DNA of 64,000 nucleotides from Halomonas sp. UBA3074 (GTDB lineage Bacteria > Pseudomonadota > Gammaproteobacteria > Pseudomonadales > Halomonadaceae): NCBI RefSeq assembly GCF_002366715.1, contig NZ_DFBS01000035.1, positions 1-64,000 on the forward strand, given 5' to 3'. Under the pieces are notes generated by a model, which worked only from the letters and a program-made list of their open reading frames with translations, was not told the origin of the DNA and made no database searches. The position numbers and the translations under genes are program-made. Positions 27,006 to 36,003 of this stretch are shown piece by piece. The stretch's first letter is position 1. Each line of letters opens with the position of its first letter.

Positions 27006-27382
27006 CGTCACGCTTTCCCTCGGCAAACTGGCACCGGCTTGAGGCGGGGCGACCCCTCATCGATAGTCAGCAGGCGCTAGCCGCTAATACGCCGCTGGTG
27101 ATTACCGGTGTGCTTGAGTGGCTTGACGCTGCCCGTGAGCGTGACGATAACGATGCTCTGCGCCAGCAGTGGCAGGGCGATATGGCTGCGCTCTGCCAGC
27201 GCGCCGATGAGCTAAACGCGGCATTGATCATGATTGCCACTGAAGTCGGCCGTGGCATTGTGCCCATGCAGCCAGAACTGCGTCGCCTGCGCGATCTCAA
27301 CGGCTGGTTCACCCAAGACGCCACCGCCCAGGCCAGCCGTGTGTGGTATGTGCGCCATGGGCTGGTGATGGCGCTCCAGTAG
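26957..27382 (+). CDS. Degenerate CobU-like protein (second cobinamide-kinase homologue)
   Basis: About 141 residues. The N-terminus MQLFIGGACAGKRNAVTSRF aligns with the CobU P-loop start, but the Walker A Ser/Thr after GK is replaced by Arg. The C-terminal ATEVGRGIVPMQPELRRLRD aligns with the CobU/CobP tail (NEVGxGIVP...RxFRDL). The middle guanylyltransferase segment is shortened. It overlaps cobC by about 49 bp and closes the cob operon. It may be non-catalytic or a specialised partner; function unknown. Confidence 0.75.
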   Translation: MQLFIGGACAGKRNAVTSRFPSANWHRLEAGRPLIDSQQALAANTPLVITGVLEWLDAARERDDNDALRQQWQGDMAALCQRADELNAALIMIATEVGRGIVPMQPELRRLRDLNGWFTQDATAQASRVWYVRHGLVMALQ

Positions 27383-27431
27383 CCCCTGTTTCAATTGACC
27401 TCCCTTTGGCAAGTTGCTAGTTTACGCCCAC

Positions 27432-27640
27432 TCTCAGGTGCTGGCGGCTGAAAAGCCGCTAGTGAAACGGGAAGTTGGTGAACGCCTCGTGTGATTCCAA
27501 CGCTGCCCCCGCAACGGTGATCGAGATAAGAACGGCTAAAACGCCACTGTGCTTACGCACGGGAAGGTGGTCGTTCGGAAAAGCGTCGCTCTGCTCTTGC
27601 TAGAGACGCTTTTCGCTCGTCAGCCCGGAGACCGGCCCGA
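27432..27640 (+). ncRNA. Cobalamin (AdoCbl/B12) riboswitch upstream of btuB
   Basis: Conserved pieces occur in order: AGGTGC (27436), GGGAAGTTGGTGAA (27469), the B12-box GCTGCCCCCGCAAC (27502), CACGGGAAGG (27559) and GTCAGCCCGGAGACCGGCC (27619). A peripheral arm AAAAGCGTC / GACGCTTTT (27579-27613) adds a 9-bp stem. About 160 bases separate the aptamer from the btuB ATG. By family, bound adenosylcobalamin reduces btuB expression by hiding the ribosome site or ending transcription; the platform was not resolved. Confidence 0.95.
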
Positions 27641-27798
27641 GAGTAACGGTTCAGCCGAACCGATACATGCCGAGACGCGGTGGGCGCTCTCAGGGCAGTG
27701 AACCATAGCGCAATGCTACGGTGACGCCCTTGTTGTGCCCCGCGCTCGGTCAAAAAAACTGCGTTGTGCGGGTGAGCACGACGAGCAAGGGATCTCAC

Positions 27799-29616
27799 AT
27801 GAACCACCGTTTCCACACCACCGCCAAACGGGCGGCGTTTGTCATGGCCGCGCTACCGCTGCCCGTGCATGCTCAGTCCAACGAGCAGAACCCTGTCGCC
27901 ACTTCCGCTGATGCCGACCTTAACCCTGTGGTGGTGACCGCGGCACTTGCCCCGCGTACCGCTAATGAAAGCCTCTCTTCAGTCACCGTGTTGGATGAAG
28001 CTACTTTTCGCCGCCAAGACCCGGTAAGCATTACCGATCTTTTCCGTGGGCAGCCCGGCGTGGATGTCTCTTCGAATGGCAGCTTTGGTAAAAACAGCAG
28101 CGTTTATATCCGCGGCACGGGCAGTAGCCAAAATGTGCTGTTAATCGACGGGATTCGCTTACGTTCTGCCACCAGCGGCGGCGCTGCCTGGTCGTATCTC
28201 GATCCGCGAATGTTTGACCGCGCTGAAATCGTGCGTGGCCCCCGCGGCAGCCTTTACGGCGCCGATGCGATTGGGGGTGTCATCCAACTCTTTACGCCTG
28301 ATCGTGAAGAAGAGGGCCCGCAACCCCGTATTTCAGTCGGCGGTGGTTCATTTAACACCCAGCGCCTAAGCGCCGGTATCAGCGGCCAAGAAGGCGGCAC
28401 CCGCTACAGTTTCGCCGGTAGCCATTTTGCTACCGACGGCCAGCCCATTCGCCGCGACGGTGATGACAAGGGTTACGATAATACGTCTGCCCTGGCGCGG
28501 GTTTCTCACACCTTCGATTCCGGTGCCGAAATGGGGGTGCTGGCGCTACGTGCCCGCGGTAACAACGAATACGACGGTGGCGAAAACGACTTTGTTCAGC
28601 AAGTGGCCGGGGTATATGGCGAACTGCCGCTCACCGACTATTGGCGTAGCCGCATCACGTTAAGCGAGTCACGCGATGAGAGCGATAATTTTGCCGATTC
28701 GGGTGATTCCGTGTTCAACACCAAAGTGCACACCGCGCGCTGGGAAAACACCTTTACATCCGGCGCCCATGAGCTGGTGGCAGGGGCTGAATACAGCCAA
28801 GACAAGGTCGACAGCAGCATCGATTACGATGAAACCAGTCGCAGCAATGCGGCGGTATTTTCACAGGCGCTGCTGGATTTCTCCCCTGTCATTTTGCAGG
28901 CCAGCCTGAGGTTCGACGACAACGAATCCTATGGGGAAGAAGTAACGGGCAGCCTAGGGTTAGGTTACGAGCTGGACAGCTACCACACACTACGGGCCAA
29001 CTATGGCACCGCTTTCAATGCGCCGACCTACAATCAGCTTTACTACCCAGGCTTCGGTAATCCGGACCTGGAAGCTGAAACGTCCGAAACGTTGGAAATC
29101 GGTGTGCGCGGGCAATACACCCACTGGTTCTGGGATGCGGCGCTCTACCAAACCGATATCGATAACTTGATCACCGGGCAAGGTATCCAGTCCAATGTGC
29201 CTACGTCACGAATCCGCGGAGCTGAACTTTCCAGCGGCGTGGAAATAGCTGACTGGACCCTGGCCGCTGCACTGACCTATACCGACCCCGAAAACCGGTT
29301 GACCGGTCATCGCTTGCAAAACCGTGCCACGCAGAGCGTACGTTTCGATATAGACCGTGAGCTTGGCGACTGGTCGTTGGGAGGGTCGTGGATAGCACAA
29401 AACCACCGCTACCGCGACGCCCAGAATGACGATCGCCTAAGTGGCTACGGTCTTGTTAATCTACGAGCTGGCTGGCAATTTGCCCCGCTATGGAGTGCGC
29501 GCGTGACGGTTGAAAATGCGCTAGATCAAGACTACATCACCACCCGTTCATTTGATGGTGCCGATTATATCAACGCCGGCCGGGCAGGGTTTTTGAGTGT
29601 TCACTTTGGCCAATAA
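27799..29616 (+). CDS. btuB: TonB-dependent vitamin B12 outer-membrane receptor
   Basis: 605 residues. Signal peptide to about ALPLPVHAQS, TonB-box-like NPVVVTA near the mature start, plug domain with SVTVLDEATFRRQ, VYIRGTGSSQNVLLIDGIR and VRGPRGSLYGADAIGGVIQL, then a 22-strand barrel. BtuB type. ATG 27799 follows AAGGGA; an upstream in-frame start at 27721 would lie within the riboswitch leader and is rejected. First gene of btuB-btuF-btuC-btuD. Confidence 0.95.
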   Translation: MNHRFHTTAKRAAFVMAALPLPVHAQSNEQNPVATSADADLNPVVVTAALAPRTANESLSSVTVLDEATFRRQDPVSITDLFRGQPGVDVSSNGSFGKNSSVYIRGTGSSQNVLLIDGIRLRSATSGGAAWSYLDPRMFDRAEIVRGPRGSLYGADAIGGVIQLFTPDREEEGPQPRISVGGGSFNTQRLSAGISGQEGGTRYSFAGSHFATDGQPIRRDGDDKGYDNTSALARVSHTFDSGAEMGVLALRARGNNEYDGGENDFVQQVAGVYGELPLTDYWRSRITLSESRDESDNFADSGDSVFNTKVHTARWENTFTSGAHELVAGAEYSQDKVDSSIDYDETSRSNAAVFSQALLDFSPVILQASLRFDDNESYGEEVTGSLGLGYELDSYHTLRANYGTAFNAPTYNQLYYPGFGNPDLEAETSETLEIGVRGQYTHWFWDAALYQTDIDNLITGQGIQSNVPTSRIRGAELSSGVEIADWTLAAALTYTDPENRLTGHRLQNRATQSVRFDIDRELGDWSLGGSWIAQNHRYRDAQNDDRLSGYGLVNLRAGWQFAPLWSARVTVENALDQDYITTRSFDGADYINAGRAGFLSVHFGQ

Positions 29617-30520
29617 TCACCATGGCTTTGCGCGCGGGGCCTTGGGCCTTGCGCTGCTCTTCATGGCAACGGTTGCATCGGCAAACGATCAGTCGCGTTG
29701 TGCCGTGGATGACCGTGACCGCGAGGTCTGTCTTCACAATGCGGCCCAGCGCATTGCCACGCTTTCGCCTGGGGCCACCGAGCTGACCTACGCCGCAGGT
29801 GCCGGGGAACAAGTCGTCGCCGTGGTTTCTTACAGCGACTACCCGCCGGAGGCCAAGCAAGTCGCCTCGGTGGGCAGCCATACCCGCATTGATTTGGAAA
29901 AGCTGGTGGGGCTGGCACCCGATTTGGTGATTGGTTGGATGACGGGGAACCCAGCAGAGCAACTTGAAACTCTCGAAGCCTTGGGCATGCCGGTGTTCTA
30001 TATCGAACCCCGTGATATGAACGGCGTGGCCAGTGCCATCGAACGTTTAGCGCGACTGGCGGGCACGGAAGCGGCGGGGCAAGCGGTAGCCGATAATTTT
30101 CGTACGACCATGAACGCCCTGGAAGAGCGCTACCGAGACCGCGAGCCGGTACCCACCTTCTATCAGGTGTGGGATGAGCCGCTGATGAGCGTGAATAGCG
30201 AACACCTGATCGGTCAGGTGATCGAGATTTGTGGCGGTGACAACGTATTTGGCGATCAGGCGCGCCTAGTGCCGCGCATTGATGATGAAGCCGTGCTGGC
30301 CGCCAATCCCGAAGCGATTGTGGCCGGTGGCATGGGGGAAGAGAACCGCCACTGGCTGACCCACTGGGAGCAATACGCCAACTTGACGGCGGTGGCGCAA
30401 GGCAATCTGTTCTTTGTGCCCCCTTCGTTGATTCAGCGGCCAACCCCCCGGCTGATGGAGGGCACCCGTGTCCTTTGTGAGAAGTTGGATGCCGCCCGCC
30501 AAAAACGCCGGGGCGCTTGA
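29597..30520 (+). CDS. btuF: Periplasmic cobalamin-binding protein of ABC importer
   Basis: 307 residues. Signal peptide (ALLFMATVASAN), then the class III PBP fold: RIATLSPGATELTYAAGAGEQ, VSYSDYPPEAKQVASVGSHT, LVGLAPDLVIGW, and a long central helix before the second lobe. Overlaps btuB by 20 bp and the permease gene by one base, so uptake is one translationally coupled unit. Confidence 0.93.
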   Translation: MFTLANNHHGFARGALGLALLFMATVASANDQSRCAVDDRDREVCLHNAAQRIATLSPGATELTYAAGAGEQVVAVVSYSDYPPEAKQVASVGSHTRIDLEKLVGLAPDLVIGWMTGNPAEQLETLEALGMPVFYIEPRDMNGVASAIERLARLAGTEAAGQAVADNFRTTMNALEERYRDREPVPTFYQVWDEPLMSVNSEHLIGQVIEICGGDNVFGDQARLVPRIDDEAVLAANPEAIVAGGMGEENRHWLTHWEQYANLTAVAQGNLFFVPPSLIQRPTPRLMEGTRVLCEKLDAARQKRRGA

Positions 30521-31491
30521 TGCTGACGCGCCTGGGGCTTCCGCTTGGCTTACTACTACTGGCCGCGCTGGGTGCCTTGGTTATCGCCCTGGGCGTTGGT
30601 AGCGCACAAATTTCTCCTGCGCAGGTTTGGGAAGTGACCCAAGGCAAAGGGGATGCATTGGCGCGCACCATGGTGATGGAGCTGCGCCTGCCTCGGGCGC
30701 TTTCGGCGTTTGCCGTGGGTGGGTTGTTGGGGGTAGCGGGTGCGCTAATGCAGGTGCTGCTACGCAATCCCTTGGCAGACCCCTATGTACTGGGGCTTTC
30801 TGGCGGCGCCTCGATTGGTGCACTGGCCGCTATGCTCGGTGGCCTAGGCGGGCTGGCGATTTCGGGTTCAGCTTTTGGCGGCGCGCTATTGTCGACGTTT
30901 TTAGTTTTCGGCTTGGCCCACGGCAGCGGCGGCTGGACATCTTCGCGGCTGCTGCTCACTGGCGTAGTGGTTGCCGCAGGGTGGGGGGCAGTGATTACGC
31001 TGATGCTGGCGTTAAGCCCCGCCGAGCGCCTGCCGGGCATGCTCTACTGGCTGATGGGCGATCTCTCCTACGCGCGGACACCGTGGCCGCCGCTACTGCT
31101 GTTACTGGCCACTTGCGTGGTGCTGATTCCGCTCGGCCGTAGCCTGAATGTGTTGGCCCGTGGCCCACAGCAGGCCGCCGCGCTGGGCGTGGCGGTTCGG
31201 CCGCTGGAGTGGTGTATCTATATTGCCGCAAGCTTACTGACCGCCGCTGCAGTCACCACCGCAGGCAGCATTGGGTTTGTGGGTTTAGTGGTGCCGCATA
31301 TGCTGCGTTTGCTGTTAGGCAATGATCAGCGGCTGATACTGCCCGCCTGCGCACTGGCGGGTGGCACGCTGTTGGTGCTGGCCGATACCCTGGCGCGCAC
31401 CATGATTGCCCCAGAGCAGTTGCCAGTGGGGGTCATCACCGCGCTGCTGGGCGTGCCCACCTTCCTGTTCCTGCTTTACCGGAGCCGCTGA
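30520..31491 (+). CDS. btuC: Cobalamin ABC importer permease
   Basis: 323 residues, FecCD/BtuC family with about ten membrane helices. ELRLPRALSAFAVGGLLGVAGALMQ and NPLADPYVLGLSGGAS are the family signatures; GSIGFVGLVVPHMLRLL contacts the ATPase. ATG 30520 shares its A with the btuF stop (TTGATG). Confidence 0.95.
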   Translation: MLTRLGLPLGLLLLAALGALVIALGVGSAQISPAQVWEVTQGKGDALARTMVMELRLPRALSAFAVGGLLGVAGALMQVLLRNPLADPYVLGLSGGASIGALAAMLGGLGGLAISGSAFGGALLSTFLVFGLAHGSGGWTSSRLLLTGVVVAAGWGAVITLMLALSPAERLPGMLYWLMGDLSYARTPWPPLLLLLATCVVLIPLGRSLNVLARGPQQAAALGVAVRPLEWCIYIAASLLTAAAVTTAGSIGFVGLVVPHMLRLLLGNDQRLILPACALAGGTLLVLADTLARTMIAPEQLPVGVITALLGVPTFLFLLYRSR

Positions 31492-32261
31492 TGGGCACTC
31501 TTTCGACGCACGATCTTATTATCGATGTGCCAGGGCGCGAGGGCGGAACGCCGCTCAACCTGACCGTTGAACCTGGGCAGAGCTGGGGCGTGCTAGGCCC
31601 CAACGGGGCGGGTAAAACCACGCTGATGCACACCCTGGCGGGGCTGCAAACCCCACGCTCAGGCGAGGTAAGGCTGATGGGGAAGGCGCTTGGCAAACTA
31701 CTTCGCCGCCATGTGGCCCAGCGCCTGGGGTTGGTGTTTCAAGACCGTCAGGACGGCTTTCCCGCCTCGGTGTTGGAAACCGCGCTGATTGGCCGTCACC
31801 CCTATCTTTCGCCCTGGCAAATGGAGGGGGCTGATGACTATGCCCGCGCCGAGGCTGCCCTTGCACGCCTGGATGTGGCGCATCTACGTGAGCGGCTGGT
31901 CAGCACGCTTTCCGGCGGTGAACGCCAGCGGGTGGCCATTGCCACCCTGCTGACCCAGGCGCCCGACGTATGGCTGGCCGACGAGCCGACCAACCATCTG
32001 GATCTTCATCATCAGAGCGCCGTGATGGCACTAATGGCGGAGCAGGCCGCCGAAGGGCGCGCCGTCATGATGTGCTTGCACGACCTGAACTTGGCTGCTC
32101 GCTGGTGCGACCACGTGCTGTTGATGTACCCCAACGGGGATGCTTGCTGGGGCCCAAGAGAAACCATGTTAGTGCCCAGCGCGCTGGAAAGCCTCTATCG
32201 CCAAAAGCTAGCAGTGGTAGAGGTGGATGGCGCGCCGGTGTTCGTGCCGATTAAAGCCTAG
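31491..32261 (+). CDS. btuD: Cobalamin ABC importer ATPase
   Basis: 256 residues. Walker A GPNGAGKTTL, Q-loop FQDRQDGF, signature LSGGERQRV, Walker B VWLADEP and switch His in CLHDLNLA. ATG overlaps the btuC stop by one base. It converges with the epimerase gene, with a single base between the stops. Confidence 0.95.
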   Translation: MGTLSTHDLIIDVPGREGGTPLNLTVEPGQSWGVLGPNGAGKTTLMHTLAGLQTPRSGEVRLMGKALGKLLRRHVAQRLGLVFQDRQDGFPASVLETALIGRHPYLSPWQMEGADDYARAEAALARLDVAHLRERLVSTLSGGERQRVAIATLLTQAPDVWLADEPTNHLDLHHQSAVMALMAEQAAEGRAVMMCLHDLNLAARWCDHVLLMYPNGDACWGPRETMLVPSALESLYRQKLAVVEVDGAPVFVPIKA

Positions 32262-32262
32262 C

Positions 32263-33153
32263 TTATGGCGCCAGTTCATCCCGCCACGTGTGACGAGGTT
32301 CGAAACCGACCAACCGGCGGGCCTTTTCGATACTGTAGAAGGTCTCGAATTCGCCCATTTCGCGCTTGATGGGCACGCCTGCGTAGAAGCGCTCGATCAC
32401 TTGGGCATTGGTTAGGCCCACCGAGAGATCGTGATTGGCGACGTTGAACACTTGGTAGCCAAGGCCATCCGTTTTCAGGCAACAGTCGACCATCTGGCCC
32501 AGGTCGCGGGCGTCGATGTAGGCGAAAATGTTGCGGCGACGCAGGGCGGGGTCTTCCAGGTAGGCCGGAAAATCCTGGCGGTACTCGTGGGGCTCGATAA
32601 CGTTGTTGATGCGCAGGCCGTAGATGTCGATGCCTGAACGCGCCTGGAAGGAGCGGGCGGTGACTTCGTTGACCACTTTGCTCATGGCGTAGCTATCTTC
32701 CGGCACGGTGGGGTGTTCTTCATCGATGGGAAGATAGTCCGGTTTCTTCTCGCCATCGGCAAAGCAGACCCCGTAGGTGGTCTCGCTGGAAGCGAAGATC
32801 ACCTTGGAAATGCCCAGCTTGGTGGCGGCATCCAGCACGTTGTAAGTGCTTAGCGTATTGATGCGGTAGGTCTCATTATCCGGCCGGTGCAGGATGGCGG
32901 GGATAGCGGCGAAGTGCACAATGGCATCATAACGCGGCACGCCGGTGCCCGGCTCAAGCTCGTCGAATCCGGCATAAGCATGGCAGGCATTGAACACTTG
33001 GCCTGCATCGGTCAGGTCGGTTTTCAGGGTGGTGATGCCGGGCACGTCAGACGTCACCCAATCCAGATTGGTAACGCGGTGACCTTGATCGCGAAGATAA
33101 GCAGTGGCATGGCGGCCAGCTTTGCCACTGCCGCCAGTAAACAGAATACGCAT
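32263..33153 (-). CDS. NAD-dependent epimerase/dehydratase (extended SDR)
   Basis: 296 residues. Rossmann motif FTGGSGKAGRHATAYL at the start, VHFAAIPAI, the catalytic Ser-Thr region FASSETTYG, and YAMSK as YxxxK. Substrate unknown; resembles nucleotide-sugar or uronate-type SDRs. It is the only minus-strand gene inside the cobalamin block, lying between btuD and cbiA, and has no evident link to B12. Confidence 0.88.
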   Translation of the reverse strand: MRILFTGGSGKAGRHATAYLRDQGHRVTNLDWVTSDVPGITTLKTDLTDAGQVFNACHAYAGFDELEPGTGVPRYDAIVHFAAIPAILHRPDNETYRINTLSTYNVLDAATKLGISKVIFASSETTYGVCFADGEKKPDYLPIDEEHPTVPEDSYAMSKVVNEVTARSFQARSGIDIYGLRINNVIEPHEYRQDFPAYLEDPALRRRNIFAYIDARDLGQMVDCCLKTDGLGYQVFNVANHDLSVGLTNAQVIERFYAGVPIKREMGEFETFYSIEKARRLVGFEPRHTWRDELAP

Positions 33154-33294
33154 GCGGTAACCCCGGTTGGTGAAACGAAGCGGAACATAGAATTAAACGA
33201 AGACCTTCACTTTAGCAAAGAAAGGTTCGACCCGCCGACACTCAGCCCTGATCGCATGGAAAAGGCTTAACCATCAACCGTTAAAAGGAGCGTT

Positions 33295-34608
33295 ATGTTT
33301 CAGGGCAAAGCACACGCGGCGTTAATCAGCGCACCCGGCTCCGGCCAGGGGAAATCAATGGTCACGGCGGCGCTGGCACGGCTTCATCGCAATGCCGGGC
33401 TTACCGTGCGGGTGTTCAAGCACGGCCCCGATTACCTTGACCCCATGATTCAGGAAGTGGCCTCCGGTCAGCCGGTGTATCAGCTTCACCCTTGGATGAC
33501 CGGTGAAGAGGAGTGCCGCTGGCGCTTAGCCGAAGCCGCCCAGGAAGCCGATGTGATTCTGGTGGAAGGCTCCATGGGCCTGTTTGATGGCTCGCCCTCC
33601 AGCGCCGACTTGGCGATCTTGGCAGGCATCCCTGCGCTGCCGGTGATTGACGCCTGGGGCATGGCACAAACCTTTGGTGCGGTGGCGCAGGGCTTGGCCA
33701 ACTACCACCCCGACTTGGCTATTCATGAAGTGATTGCCAACCGCGTCGGCAGCCCCGGCCACGGCAAACTGCTCGCCGATAGCATGCCGGCGGGCATTGC
33801 GCTGCTGGGAGCCATTCCCCGCAATGAGGCAATGAAGATTCCTGATCGCCATTTGGGCCTGGTGCAGGCCAGCGAGCTAAGCGGCCTGGATGCGCAGCTG
33901 GATGCCGCCGCCGAGGTATTGAGAGAAGCGGGCTTAGGCCGGTTGCCCAAGCTGGTCACGCTTAGCGCAGAGTCGCCAGCGCCGGTGCCGGACTACCTGA
34001 ATGGCGTGCGCATTGCGATTGCCCGAGATGACGCCTTTGCGTTTATCTACCGCGCCAATGTCGATGTGCTGCGCGCCATGGGCGCAGAAGTGAGTTTCTT
34101 TTCACCGCTGACTGATCACCAGTTACCCGAGTGCGACGCGCTCTGGTTGCCGGGTGGCTACCCCGAGCTAAACGCAGCGCGACTGAGCGCCAACCACAAC
34201 ATGTTCGAGGCGATTCGCGCCCATCACCGCGCGGGCAAACCGATACTCGCAGAGTGCGGCGGCCTAATGGCCTGCGTTGAACAATTGGTTGATGGCGAAG
34301 GCGAAAGCCACGCGATGCTTGGGCTGCTTAACGGCACCGCGAAAATGGCCGGTAAGCTCACCGCGCTAGGCCTGCAAAGCCTGCACGCCGGGGCAGGGGA
34401 GCTGCGTGGCCATACCTATCACCACTCGTTACTCGAAACCACCATGACGCCGCTGGCGCGCACCCGCAAACTCGCCGGAAGCGAAGCCGAGCCGATTTAC
34501 CGCGAAGGCGGGCTGGTCGCGAGCTATTTCCACGGCTACTTCCCTTCTGCGCCCAAGCTGGTTGCGGATATTTTTACCGGGCAGGCGATTGGCATCAATA
34601 ACGGTTAA
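33295..34608 (+). CDS. cbiA: Cobyrinate a,c-diamide synthase
   Basis: 437 residues. CobB/CbiA family: N-terminal ATP-binding SAPGSGQGKSMVTAALARL and FKHGPDYLDPM, C-terminal class I glutaminase with nucleophile Cys in LAECGGLMACVE and His in SYFHGYFPSAP. Amidates the a and c side chains using glutamine and ATP. ATG preceded by AAAAGGAGCG. Confidence 0.95.
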   Translation: MFQGKAHAALISAPGSGQGKSMVTAALARLHRNAGLTVRVFKHGPDYLDPMIQEVASGQPVYQLHPWMTGEEECRWRLAEAAQEADVILVEGSMGLFDGSPSSADLAILAGIPALPVIDAWGMAQTFGAVAQGLANYHPDLAIHEVIANRVGSPGHGKLLADSMPAGIALLGAIPRNEAMKIPDRHLGLVQASELSGLDAQLDAAAEVLREAGLGRLPKLVTLSAESPAPVPDYLNGVRIAIARDDAFAFIYRANVDVLRAMGAEVSFFSPLTDHQLPECDALWLPGGYPELNAARLSANHNMFEAIRAHHRAGKPILAECGGLMACVEQLVDGEGESHAMLGLLNGTAKMAGKLTALGLQSLHAGAGELRGHTYHHSLLETTMTPLARTRKLAGSEAEPIYREGGLVASYFHGYFPSAPKLVADIFTGQAIGINNG

Positions 34609-34696
34609 CGAGGGATGTGGAAGATTTTTCCATAAAATTGAACTGCGCTATGCTGTGTGCCTTTCACACCTGAATTTAACTCAGCAGGAGAATATT

Positions 34697-35137
34697 ATGA
34701 GCTTTTACGTTTACCTTTCCGGCGAGATTCACACTGACTGGCGCGAAGAGATTCAGCGCGGCGCTGACGCGGCGGGCCTGGATATCGTGTTCACCGCCCC
34801 GGTAACCGACCACGCTGCCTCTGATGCTGCTGGTGACCACCTGGGTAAACCTGACAATGGCTTCTGGCGTGATCACCAGTCATCCAAGGTCAACGCCATT
34901 CGCACCCGCACCATGATCGAGCAGGCCGACCTCGTTGTCGTTCGTTTTGGCGAGCAGTACAAGCAGTGGAACGCGGCCTTTGATGCTGGCTACTGCGCTG
35001 CCTTAGCCAAGCCGTACATTACGCTGCACAACGAAGACATCGTTCACCCGCTGAAAGAAGTCGACGCGCAAGCCCAAGCCTGGTGCACCACGACCGATCA
35101 GGTGGTGGATACGTTACGCTACGTACTAAAAGCCTAA
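34697..35137 (+). CDS. ytoQ: YtoQ family protein
   Basis: 146 residues. Starts MSFYVYLSGEIHTDWREEI and contains EQADLVVVRFGEQYKQWNAAFDAGYCAALAKPYITLHN in shorter conserved blocks: the YtoQ family, whose fold resembles nucleoside 2-deoxyribosyltransferases. No proven function. ATG 34697 follows CAGCAGGAG. It is set between cbiA and cobO on the same strand. A decayed copy of its 3' end lies at 36214-36344. Confidence 0.85.
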   Translation: MSFYVYLSGEIHTDWREEIQRGADAAGLDIVFTAPVTDHAASDAAGDHLGKPDNGFWRDHQSSKVNAIRTRTMIEQADLVVVRFGEQYKQWNAAFDAGYCAALAKPYITLHNEDIVHPLKEVDAQAQAWCTTTDQVVDTLRYVLKA

Positions 35138-35159
35138 TGCTTTAAAAAGAGGACGCCCC

Positions 35160-35771
35160 ATGCGCGAAAATGCCAAAACCCCTGAACGCCATGCCCAGCG
35201 TATGGCGGCCAAGCAGAAAATCATGAACGAGCGCATCGCCCGCGCCGATAAAGAGCAGGGCGTGCTGCTAGTGCTCACTGGCCCCGGTAAAGGCAAAAGC
35301 AGCTCCGGTTTTGGCATGCTCGCCCGCGCTCTAGGGCACGGCATGAAAGTAGGCGTGGTGCAATTTATTAAAGGCGCCTTCAGCACTGGCGAAGAAGCGT
35401 TCTTCCGTAACCTGCCCAACGTGGATTACCACGTAATGGGGCAGGGCTACACCTGGGACACCCAAGACCGCGAACGGGATGTCGCCGCTGCCAACGCCGC
35501 CTGGGCAGAAGCCAGGCGCATGCTGCAAGACGAAAGCTACCACCTGGTACTGCTAGACGAGCTAAACATCGCCCTTCGCTACGAGTACCTAGACCTAGAC
35601 CAAGTACTTGACGACCTTCAAGCCCGCCCAGCAATGCAACACGCCGTCGTCACCGGCCGCTACGCCCCCCAACAGCTTATCGACCTCGCCGACACCGTCA
35701 CCGAAATGAAAGTGGTTAAGCACGCTTTCAAAGACCAAGGCATCAAAGCCCAGAAGGGGATTGAGCTTTAA
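35160..35771 (+). CDS. cobO: Cob(I)yrinic acid a,c-diamide adenosyltransferase
   Basis: 203 residues, CobA/CobO/BtuR family. P-loop LTGPGKGKSSSGFGML, VGVVQFIKGAFSTGEE, LVLLDELNIALRYEYL, and VTGRYAPQQLIDLADTVTEM. Transfers adenosyl from ATP to Co(I). ATG follows AAAGAGGAC, 22 bp after ytoQ. Confidence 0.95.
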   Translation: MRENAKTPERHAQRMAAKQKIMNERIARADKEQGVLLVLTGPGKGKSSSGFGMLARALGHGMKVGVVQFIKGAFSTGEEAFFRNLPNVDYHVMGQGYTWDTQDRERDVAAANAAWAEARRMLQDESYHLVLLDELNIALRYEYLDLDQVLDDLQARPAMQHAVVTGRYAPQQLIDLADTVTEMKVVKHAFKDQGIKAQKGIEL

Positions 35772-35898
35772 GGGTAAAGTCTAAAGGGTAATGTAAGAGG
35801 GGATAATACAGCGCCGCCGTCTGTGAAGTTGTAGCGCGGCGTAACGCTTAGCGAGGAACGAGCCAAAGGCACCCGCGAAGGCAGCGCCAGCTGCCCTG

Positions 35899-36003
35899 AT
35901 AGAGCACAATGAACCCAATGGTGGAGAAACAATTCGAATTATCTCAGCGCGCAAGGCGGATAAACGAGAGCGAAAAACTTACGAAGGGTATAGGCATGCG
36001 TGA
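35899..36003 (+). pseudogene. brnT: C-terminal remnant of BrnT toxin
   Basis: The frame ending at TGA 36001-36003 reads ...GGETIRIISARKADKRERKTYE..., the characteristic BrnT C-terminus (RIISARKA-x-KRER). About 33 codons remain and the frame has no start or toxin core upstream; the sequence before it is unrelated. The stop overlaps the brnA ATG, exactly as in intact brnTA operons. The toxin has been lost by 5' truncation. Confidence 0.75.

Noticed and set aside
27721..27798. Longer btuB start at 27721
   Set aside because: It would add 26 codons without signal-peptide character in front of the real signal sequence and would read through the riboswitch leader.
29661..30767. Long minus-strand open frame of 368 codons opposite btuF and btuC
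   Set aside because: Pro/Arg/Ser-rich shadow of GC-rich coding DNA; the plus strand carries clear BtuF and BtuC motifs.
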